Source: an uncultured Rikenellaceae bacterium (lineage in GTDB: Bacteria > Bacteroidota > Bacteroidia > Bacteroidales > Rikenellaceae). From it: DNA of 5,280 bases. Location: assembly GCA_949284665.1 (NCBI GenBank), contig CASDWR010000141.1, forward strand, positions 1 to 5,280, in the 5' to 3' direction. Of this stretch, positions 1 to 5,280 are shown in pieces. The translations under genes were made by a program, and so were the position numbers. The first letter of the stretch is position 1, and every line of letters begins with the position of its first letter. Below the pieces are notes generated by a model. It was given only the letters and a program-made list of their open reading frames with translations. It searched no databases and had not been told where the DNA came from.

Positions 1-1530
1 CCGACCAATGTAAGCTCTCAACTGCGCAACCAGCAACTCTTTCGACTCCTCGATTCCCCGCCGATCGGGCGCCACGCCCATACGAGCCGCATAGGCGATA
101 AAATCGTCGAGCAGGTTCAAATCATTGTCCAGCAATTTGTCCAATTGCGATACTGTTTTTATTCGATTGATTTGAGCACGATGCCGATCCGCATACTCGA
201 GTGTGTAGCGGAACAAGATATTGCGTCCCGTCACCTCGATAAAATAGCGGCTCACATCCGTCGTATCAAGCGGTACGAAAATGTCGGGCATGATGCCTCC
301 CCCGCCATAGACGATTTTCCCCTTCTCGGTCACGAACTTGAGACTGTCGGCAAAACGGATACTGTCTGCCGAGAACATCTCGTTATGCAGGTATCGGTTG
401 ATGATATCGTTCGCATAATCGCTTTCTCCTTTGTTGTAAGGTTTCTGGATTGACCGTCCGGTAGGTGTATAGTAACGTGCCACTGTCAACCGGATCGCTG
501 ACCCGTCGGTAAAAGGGATCTGTTGTTGGACCAGCCCCTTCCCATAGGATCGACGTCCCACCACCGTACCCCGGTCGTTATCCTGAATAGCCCCGGCGAG
601 AATCTCACTCGAAGATGCACTGCCTTCATCGACCAGAACCGCCAGTGCCAAATCCGAATATTGTCCCCTCCCGTCGCTGAACTCTTCGATCCGCTGTCCG
701 AACCGATCCTCGGTATAAACGATTTTCTTACCGGCAGGCAGAAATTCGTTCGCCAATAAAATCGCCTGATCCAGGAAACCACCATTGTTCCCCCTCAAAT
801 CGAAAATCAAACCGGTCATTCCTTCCCTGCGAAGATTGTCGAGTGTCTGCAGTAATTCGGCATGGGAGTTTTTTGAAAAAGCCGACAATTTCACGAAACC
901 GATTTGCGGAGTAAGCATGAACGCCGCATCGATACTTTTCATCGGAATTTTGTCGCGCATGATAGTAATCGGCACCAAGTTTTCTATCCCCTGACGAAGC
1001 ACAGAGACCTTTACCGTCGTTCCACGCGGTCCACGCAACATCTTCATGATCCGATCCTGCGGAATATTGCGACCTGCCACCAGCGAATCATCGATTTCGA
1101 CAATTCGATCTCCGCTTACGATTCCGGCTTTGTAACTGGGACCCTGAGGAATGACATTCAAGACGACAATCGTATCGGTCGCCATGTTGAAAACCACCCC
1201 GATCCCCTCGAACTCACCATCCAGCGCCTCGTTTGCCTGCCCCATCTCCGCTGCAGGAATATAAACCGAATGGGGATCCAGTTCCCGCATCAATTCGGGC
1301 ATCAATTTTTCCACGATGGAGTCGGTATTGACACTATCCACATACATTCGGTCGATCAACGACAACGTATATGAGAGTTTATTGTTTTTCCCTACCATTT
1401 CCCGTGCGATTCTGCCTATCTGTGAACGGGCCTTGTCACGACCGATGGTCATGCCGAACAATAGACCGAATACCAGCACAACCGCCAGTAACAATGGGAA
1501 AAGTACATGCGATTTCTTATTTCGATACAT
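1..1530 (-). CDS. S41 family C-terminal processing peptidase (CtpA/Tsp-like), partial at C-terminus
   Basis: Serine endopeptidase of family S41, predicted to act in the periplasm on the C-terminal ends of envelope proteins. The frame is open without a stop for 510 codons from the ATG at 1530 to the window edge. Residues 1-7 are short and basic, and residues 8-27 form a hydrophobic segment (start of it: HVLFPLLLAVVLVFGLLFG) followed by charged residues, which fits an uncleaved membrane anchor with the enzyme outside. A PDZ domain spans about residues 105-190 (GEFEGIGVVF, then QGPSYKAGIVSGDRI). The protease core follows, with DLRGNNGG, the nucleophile motif GSASSSEILAG (Ser306) and YGKG (Lys331). 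The 25-residue Ser-Lys spacing equals Ser430-Lys455 of E. coli Tsp, so the catalytic dyad looks intact. The motif GGGIMPDIFVP near residue 410 closes the core, and about 100 residues of C-terminal tail are seen. Family members are often 530-570 residues, so probably only a few tens of residues are missing. The start lies 5 bases after the DUF3078 stop, suggesting co-transcription. Confidence 0.96.
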   Translation of the reverse strand, partial: MYRNKKSHVLFPLLLAVVLVFGLLFGMTIGRDKARSQIGRIAREMVGKNNKLSYTLSLIDRMYVDSVNTDSIVEKLMPELMRELDPHSVYIPAAEMGQANEALDGEFEGIGVVFNMATDTIVVLNVIPQGPSYKAGIVSGDRIVEIDDSLVAGRNIPQDRIMKMLRGPRGTTVKVSVLRQGIENLVPITIMRDKIPMKSIDAAFMLTPQIGFVKLSAFSKNSHAELLQTLDNLRREGMTGLIFDLRGNNGGFLDQAILLANEFLPAGKKIVYTEDRFGQRIEEFSDGRGQYSDLALAVLVDEGSASSSEILAGAIQDNDRGTVVGRRSYGKGLVQQQIPFTDGSAIRLTVARYYTPTGRSIQKPYNKGESDYANDIINRYLHNEMFSADSIRFADSLKFVTEKGKIVYGGGGIMPDIFVPLDTTDVSRYFIEVTGRNILFRYTLEYADRHRAQINRIKTVSQLDKLLDNDLNLLDDFIAYAARMGVAPDRRGIEESKELLVAQLRAYIGR

Positions 1531-1535
1531 ACGAA

Positions 1536-2531
1536 TTACTGATTATTGAACGTATAGGCCAACCCGATCGTAAACATATACTGATACTGGAGTGACGTAC
1601 TCGCTTCCTTCAAATAATAGGCCTGTCCGTAAACGGTTGTGGTAAGATACTTGGTAAGAAAAATATCGAACGTGTTTTCCCAACGTACCGTTGGGTCGGT
1701 TTTGATATTGGTAAACGAATAGAGCACTCCCGAATACTGAAACATCTTTTTGCCCCCTACATCTCGACCAAATTTCAAATCGCATTTTATCTCAACCGAA
1801 GGACCGATTTTCCCTTCCATGCGGTTGCCTTGCGGAACACCATATTTACCCAATTCGGAAACTTCGCGGTCGAGCACAGTAATCAAGTTGCCAGAAATGG
1901 GCGACAAAGTGATTTTGAATGGGGATGTCTTGCTGCTGAACGTAAAACCTCCCGCCACTTCGAAATAGCCGGGAGCCATGAAAGCCGAAACTTTCGAGTC
2001 ATCATCACGAGCCTTGTATCCCGTCGTAAACTGGCTGCGCAAATTCGCCGAGGCCGAATAGGACCAGTTGTTGTGCATGGTCCAACCGACCTGAAAGTTC
2101 AACTTCCACTCATCCACATTCTTGAATGGAGCGTCATCGATGACATTCATCCCGTAACGAGCACTTGCACTATAATCGATATTCAACTTTTCCCGTTTGT
2201 ACCGATGTCTGAATGAAAGAGTAGAGATTGCGGAGAACGTATTGTTTCCACTACTGGTCCAGTTCTCGAATTGCTGCAACTGGGTTTGAAGCGTGGCCTT
2301 GAATTCCACATTGTTTCGTTCCTTGCGAATCCTGCGCCGCTCGGCATTCCATGCAGCCCGATCGAAGAACTCCTTGTCGAGCGATACGTTCGGGCTGTCG
2401 TGAAGAAATTCGAATTGGCGTAACGGCACATCGCTCTTCTTCCGAATCGTGAACTGAGCCGATGCAGGCATCGTCTCCAATATTACGACGATTACTGCAA
2501 ACAACACCCTACACCCTATTTTCCTTTTCAT
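1536..2531 (-). CDS. DUF3078 family secreted protein, predicted outer-membrane beta-barrel
   Basis: 331-residue protein of unknown molecular function resembling the DUF3078 family of Bacteroidota. Residues 1-25 form a Sec signal peptide: basic MKRK, a hydrophobic core, then a likely signal peptidase I site after PASA (A25|Q26). There is no lipobox cysteine. The mature part starts with a charged helical stretch (residues 52-75, rich in Glu and Arg), then alternating strands typical of a barrel. Family-like motifs are FENWTSSGNNTFS (88-100), ARYGMN (124-129), NNWSYSASANLRSQFTTGYK (154-173), SAFMAPGYFEVAGG (182-195) and SPISGNLITVLDREVSELGKYG (from 210). The C-terminus ends YTFNNQ, so it lacks the terminal aromatic residue usual in classical porins, although a Phe lies three residues back. 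The frame extends upstream to an ATG at 2600. I chose 2531 because the signal peptide starts exactly there and a promoter-like motif lies inside the longer version. It is the first gene of an apparent operon with the S41 protease. The DUF3078 assignment is from recalled motifs, not a search. Confidence 0.88.
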   Translation of the reverse strand: MKRKIGCRVLFAVIVVILETMPASAQFTIRKKSDVPLRQFEFLHDSPNVSLDKEFFDRAAWNAERRRIRKERNNVEFKATLQTQLQQFENWTSSGNNTFSAISTLSFRHRYKREKLNIDYSASARYGMNVIDDAPFKNVDEWKLNFQVGWTMHNNWSYSASANLRSQFTTGYKARDDDSKVSAFMAPGYFEVAGGFTFSSKTSPFKITLSPISGNLITVLDREVSELGKYGVPQGNRMEGKIGPSVEIKCDLKFGRDVGGKKMFQYSGVLYSFTNIKTDPTVRWENTFDIFLTKYLTTTVYGQAYYLKEASTSLQYQYMFTIGLAYTFNNQ

Positions 2532-2571
2532 AAATAACCCCGTGAATCCAGAATAATCCTGCTCTACGTTA

Positions 2572-2601
2572 CAAAGGTAATAATTTTCACCCGAAATCAA
2601 C
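2572..2601 (-). promoter_or_regulatory. Predicted Bacteroidota promoter for the DUF3078-protease operon
   Basis: Read on the minus strand, TACCTTTG (2579-2572) matches the Bacteroidota -7 consensus TAnnTTTG exactly. A GTTG (2601-2598) lies 18 bases upstream, a three-of-four match to the -33 TTTG box at close to the usual spacing. Transcription would start at about 2565, giving a leader of about 30-35 bases before the ATG at 2531. It lies inside the longer in-frame reading that starts at 2600, which argues against that start. Motif match only. Confidence 0.6.
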
Positions 2602-2699
2602 GCACTTCTGCATCACAACACTTATTCACCATACCGTGATCGAGAGAGAACGGCTCACCGTTTGATGGGAAATGTGATACGGCTTTTGTAAAAACTCCC

Positions 2700-2707
2700 T
2701 ATATTTG
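2700..2707 (+). promoter_or_regulatory. Predicted -7 box of the nfo promoter
   Basis: TATATTTG matches the Bacteroidota -7 consensus TAnnTTTG and lies 34 bases upstream of the nfo ATG, placing transcription start near 2713. A correctly spaced -33 TTTG is not seen: TTTG at 2685-2688 is too close (11 bases) and TTTG at 2661-2664 too far (35 bases). The downstream stretch 2708-2724 is almost pure A+T. No Shine-Dalgarno sequence precedes the start codon. Confidence 0.5.
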
Positions 2708-2741
2708 TACATATAATATAATAAACGTATCGCTACATGCC

Positions 2742-3587
2742 ATGAAATACTTTGGAGCCCACATCAGCGCATCGGGAGGTGTGGAAAACGCACCTGACAA
2801 CGCACATGCCATAGGTGCGGGGGGATTCGCCCTGTTTACCAAGAACCAACGCCAATGGAGTGCCGCGCCGCTGACGGCACACAGCATCGACTCATTCAAG
2901 GCACGATGCGCAGAATACGGTTACCGGTCTTTTCAGATCATGCCTCATGACAGCTACCTCATCAATCTCGGACATCCGGAGACGGAAGGCCTTGCCAAAT
3001 CCCGTGAAGCCTTCCTCGATGAAATGACCCGCTGCCAGCAACTGGGACTCGATCGCCTTAATTTCCATCCTGGAAGCCACTTGAATCGCATCAGTCTGGA
3101 AGAGTGTCTTAACCGGGTAGCTGAAAGTATCAATCAGGCTCTCGACAAAACCAGCGGAGTGACAGCCGTCATTGAGAATACGGCCGGCCAGGGTTCGAAC
3201 GTCGGCTTTGCATTCGAACATCTGGCATACATCATCGATCGGGTGGAAGACAAAACCCGGGTGGGCTTCTGTATCGATACCTGCCATGCCTTTGCCGCAG
3301 GGTACGACCTGCGTACCGAGGAAGCGTGCCTCAACACATTCAAGCAACTCGACCGAATCGTTTCACTCCGATATTTGCGAGGTATGCATCTCAACGACGC
3401 CTTGCGTCCGCTCGGAAGTCGAATCGACCGACATGCACCGCTCGGCCAGGGAGAGATCGGTCCGGAGTGTTTCCGCTTCATTGCCCGCGACTCCCGATTC
3501 GACGACATGCCTTTGATACTTGAAACTCCCGATGAAGCGCGCTGGCCGGAAGAGATTCGCATGCTTTACCGTTTCTCGGAAGAATAA
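2742..3587 (+). CDS. nfo: Deoxyribonuclease IV (apurinic/apyrimidinic endonuclease IV)
   Basis: Cytoplasmic tri-zinc enzyme of base-excision repair. It cuts the backbone 5' of abasic sites and removes blocked 3' ends (EC 3.1.21.2). The 281-residue protein is collinear with E. coli Nfo (285 residues) almost without gaps: MKY-GAH at the N-terminus, [10 protein letters not shown] (30-39), [12 protein letters not shown] (68-79), LNFHPGSHL (106-114), [11 protein letters not shown] (143-153), [16 protein letters not shown] (177-192), LRGMHLND (212-219) and PLILET (257-262). All nine metal ligands sit at the E. coli numbers: His69, His109, Glu145, Asp179, His182, His216, Asp229, His231 and Glu261. 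The start at 2742 reproduces the E. coli N-terminus exactly. The gene stands alone: it is divergent from the DUF3078 operon, convergent with the downstream gene, and followed 12 bases after its stop by a strong hairpin. The resemblance to the gammaproteobacterial enzyme is strong for a Bacteroidota gene, but base composition does not differ visibly from its neighbours. Confidence 0.98.
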   Translation: MKYFGAHISASGGVENAPDNAHAIGAGGFALFTKNQRQWSAAPLTAHSIDSFKARCAEYGYRSFQIMPHDSYLINLGHPETEGLAKSREAFLDEMTRCQQLGLDRLNFHPGSHLNRISLEECLNRVAESINQALDKTSGVTAVIENTAGQGSNVGFAFEHLAYIIDRVEDKTRVGFCIDTCHAFAAGYDLRTEEACLNTFKQLDRIVSLRYLRGMHLNDALRPLGSRIDRHAPLGQGEIGPECFRFIARDSRFDDMPLILETPDEARWPEEIRMLYRFSEE

Positions 3588-3599
3588 GAGATTGTCCTC

Positions 3600-3645
3600 A
3601 AACAGGAATCGGGAGGACGGCTTACCGTCCTCCCGATTCCTGTTT
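3600..3645. terminator. Perfect 21-bp hairpin between convergent genes, likely bidirectional terminator
   Basis: Positions 3600-3620 are perfectly complementary to 3625-3645 (21 pairs, no mismatch) around the loop CTTA (3621-3624). The inner part is G+C-rich and the outer end is AAA/TTT, so each strand leaves the stem with a short T run, continued on the plus strand as TTTCTT. It starts 12 bases after the nfo stop and ends 48 bases short of the stop of the convergent minus-strand gene, the position expected of a shared terminator. The T tract is weak compared with a textbook intrinsic terminator, and the stem is longer than most. Confidence 0.85.
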
Positions 3646-3693
3646 CTTACTGCAAACCATGCCGAACGGTGGTGAGCCTAAAGGCGCTCAAGA

Positions 3694-5280
3694 TCACCGG
3701 ATTCTCGCCAAAGCATTGAGTATGGCATTGGCACCGGGAACCGCCAACGACCGAACAGTTCCCGAAGAGGAAACATCGCTGTATGTCACCTCTCCATCGG
3801 AAATCGTAACGATGCTCAAACCGTCGTTCATCACTTGCCAATCGGTAAGGGTTCCCTGAGCGGTAAAGATTACCTTATTCTGTGTGCGATCCTCAATCAG
3901 GGTACGGGCAACGGTTCCCTCTTTTTGATCAATTGTATAGAGATAGTGTTCGTTCGTACCGCTTACCCCGAGATACTCCCCGGAAGGTGTCCCCTGCGGC
4001 AAAGTATGCACATTGATTGTCCCATCGCTATCGGAAATCGTCACCTGCATCCCCTCTTTGGAAACAGCCGATGATTCCAACCAAAGTTTCCCGTCGGCAC
4101 GGAATACCGTATAAAACTGGTATATCTTGTCGGACAGTTGACGAACGGTGCTCCATTCAGCAACGGAATAAGTAAGCCGTTGCAACAAGAGTTCTTGCGC
4201 ACTTGTCATTGAAGACTGTCTGCGCATCACACGATAAACACACTCCGACCCTGCAACCGTTTCCGGATAAATGCATGACGAATAATCCGAAAAAGGATCC
4301 CGTATTTCACGAACATTACCCGCGGCATCCACCATACGGGTAGCACTATACAGGACATCTCCATTCCGCAAAACAGACCACCCGTAATACATTGGATTCC
4401 ATCCACTTCCCTTGACCGTAATTTCCGCACCTTCAGGCGTTAACCGTTCAATATCAAGGGATGTCGCCCATTCATATTCAGCTTCCTCGCTGAACCATCG
4501 GCCAGCATAGGAATCCTCATACAAATTGGGAATCTCAATTTTCCAAATCGGCTCGTATGAGAGTTTGGACACGGTATAACTGCTTTCAGCAAGGTAGTAA
4601 AACGAATTGGAACCCTCGAGCCACTGGTATTGATTATCCACCCCAAAGCGGATCGATTGACCTTCGCCCGCAAGATCGGACAGATCGAAAATCAGACCAT
4701 CCGTCGCACGTACCAGGATACAGCGCGATTCGTATTCCGGAGTCTGAAAGGCAAGATAGCCTTTCTCGTCCAAAAAACTGGTCCGGTAACCCGTCAGGTC
4801 ATACACGTAGGCAACAAAATAGTTCGCATGAATCATACGCATGTTGGTGAGATATGAACCTTCCACCAGGTCCCCCTTCCAATCCCGACAAACGATCGGG
4901 GCCAACGTGCCATCGGATGCAGTGAAAGCATAGCTTTTCGTTATTGTCGGTTCGACTATCCCATATTCGGGGAAATCCTCATAATCCGCATTATCGCATA
5001 TTACACTGAACAAGGCTGTCACATCCGACAGATCAACGAATGCGGCATATCCGGGAACAGCGGTTGATTCCGGCCCGACCAGTCCATACACCAGTACCTG
5101 TAAGTCATACTCTTTCCCTTCGTAATTGAGGGTCATCGTTTTTTCTCCCCGCCAATCAGCCGGGAGCATTACTTTCAGCAAACGATCTTTCATTTCGGTA
5201 ATGTTCAGAGATTTCCCTTCGGCGGTAATCGTCACCTTAAGCTCTTCACCTTCCATGAACGAAAAGTTGCCGGTAAATTC
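3694..5280 (-). CDS. Large beta-rich, probably exported protein of unknown function, N-terminus outside window
   Basis: I do not recognise this protein. The frame is open from the right edge (5280) to TGA at 3694-3696, giving 528 C-terminal residues. A Met codon at 5256 is internal, because the frame continues upstream of it (EFTGNFSF before MEGEEL), so the true start is not visible. Roughly residues 1-70 look like one or two Ig-like/beta-sandwich repeats (EGEELKVTITAEGKSLNIT, then KTMTLNYEGKEYDLQVLVYG). The rest is dominated by short strands ending in Asp-Gly or Asn-Gly turns and rich in Trp, Tyr and Ser, such as RNGDVLYSATRMVDAAGNV, RADGKLWLESSAVSKEG and EHYLYTIDQKEGTVARTLIE. This resembles beta-propeller blades or stacked beta-sandwich modules. 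The C-terminus (LAVPGANAILNALARIR) has no obvious type IX secretion signal, LPXTG motif or membrane anchor. Such composition is common in Bacteroidales surface lipoproteins, so export is an inference; the signal sequence would lie off-window. It is convergent with nfo and shares the hairpin at 3600-3645. Confidence 0.85.
   Translation of the reverse strand, partial: EFTGNFSFMEGEELKVTITAEGKSLNITEMKDRLLKVMLPADWRGEKTMTLNYEGKEYDLQVLVYGLVGPESTAVPGYAAFVDLSDVTALFSVICDNADYEDFPEYGIVEPTITKSYAFTASDGTLAPIVCRDWKGDLVEGSYLTNMRMIHANYFVAYVYDLTGYRTSFLDEKGYLAFQTPEYESRCILVRATDGLIFDLSDLAGEGQSIRFGVDNQYQWLEGSNSFYYLAESSYTVSKLSYEPIWKIEIPNLYEDSYAGRWFSEEAEYEWATSLDIERLTPEGAEITVKGSGWNPMYYGWSVLRNGDVLYSATRMVDAAGNVREIRDPFSDYSSCIYPETVAGSECVYRVMRRQSSMTSAQELLLQRLTYSVAEWSTVRQLSDKIYQFYTVFRADGKLWLESSAVSKEGMQVTISDSDGTINVHTLPQGTPSGEYLGVSGTNEHYLYTIDQKEGTVARTLIEDRTQNKVIFTAQGTLTDWQVMNDGLSIVTISDGEVTYSDVSSSGTVRSLAVPGANAILNALARIR

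Larger units (their letters stand above)
2532..2741. other. Divergent intergenic region
   Basis: A 210-base gap between the divergently transcribed DUF3078 gene and nfo. It holds one -7-like motif for each direction about 120 bases apart, a short AACGG/CCGTT hairpin (2649-2662, loop CTCA), and an A+T-rich stretch at 2700-2724 before nfo. I see no RNA gene, riboswitch or clear operator repeat in it. Confidence 0.7.

Noticed and set aside
904..1374. Open frame of 156 codons on the plus strand
   Set aside because: It lies entirely antisense to the S41 protease, whose PDZ domain is clearly coded here on the minus strand. The product is His/Arg-rich without recognisable motifs, as expected of a shadow frame.
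1830..2216. Plus-strand open frame of 128 codons
   Set aside because: It is antisense to the conserved part of the DUF3078 gene, with no recognisable protein features.
2649..2662. Small hairpin AACGG-CTCA-CCGTT upstream of nfo
   Set aside because: The stem is only 5 pairs, and it lies upstream of the predicted nfo -7 box with no T tract. It could be chance, and I cannot support an operator or terminator.
2685..2688. TTTG as a -33 box for nfo
   Set aside because: It is only 11 bases from the TATATTTG -7 motif, whereas Bacteroidota promoters use about 19-21.
2892..3562. Long minus-strand open frames (151 and 142 codons) across nfo
   Set aside because: Both are antisense to the fully conserved nfo coding sequence and show no domain or start context, so they are shadow frames.
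3673..3693. Short imperfect GAGC/GCTC pairing just after the stop of the minus-strand gene
   Set aside because: Only about 4 pairs form and no T run follows. The nearby 21-bp hairpin is a far better terminator.
1..5280. Search for CRISPR repeats, tRNA/rRNA, insertion sequences or defence genes
   Set aside because: Almost all of the window is accounted for by four genes and short intergenic gaps. I saw no repeat array, clover-leaf, transposase or terminal repeats.

Overview
The window reads as an ordinary chromosomal segment of a Bacteroidota bacterium, most likely order Bacteroidales (a Rikenellaceae/Alistipes-like source is a guess). The reasons are a DUF3078-type beta-barrel protein known mainly from this phylum, Bacteroidota-type -7 boxes (TAnnTTTG) in place of sigma70 boxes, no clear Shine-Dalgarno sequences, and a large beta-rich protein of the kind common in Bacteroidales envelopes. 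Base composition looks about half G+C throughout, with no visible sign of foreign DNA.

Layout: positions 1-1530 (minus) hold a membrane-anchored S41 C-terminal processing protease, cut at its C-terminus by the left edge. Positions 1536-2531 (minus) hold a secreted DUF3078 family protein, a predicted outer-membrane beta-barrel. Only 5 bases separate its stop from the protease start, so the two look like one operon (DUF3078 first, protease second). A 210-base divergent intergenic region (2532-2741) carries a promoter-like motif for each direction. Positions 2742-3587 (plus) hold endonuclease IV (nfo) with all nine metal ligands present. Positions 3600-3645 are a perfect 21-bp hairpin with a 4-base loop, lying between nfo and the convergent gene that follows and probably serving as a bidirectional terminator. 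Positions 3694-5280 (minus) hold the C-terminal 528 residues of a large, beta-strand-rich, probably exported protein of unknown function whose N-terminus lies beyond the right edge.

The DUF3078/protease pair works in the cell envelope, nfo is cytoplasmic base-excision repair, and the right-hand protein is probably envelope or surface located. The only functional link visible is the DUF3078-protease operon. I found no mobile element, CRISPR array, RNA gene or defence system, and nothing I would call a new biological system. The most noteworthy items are the long perfect hairpin, the tight DUF3078-protease coupling, and the unassigned beta-rich protein.
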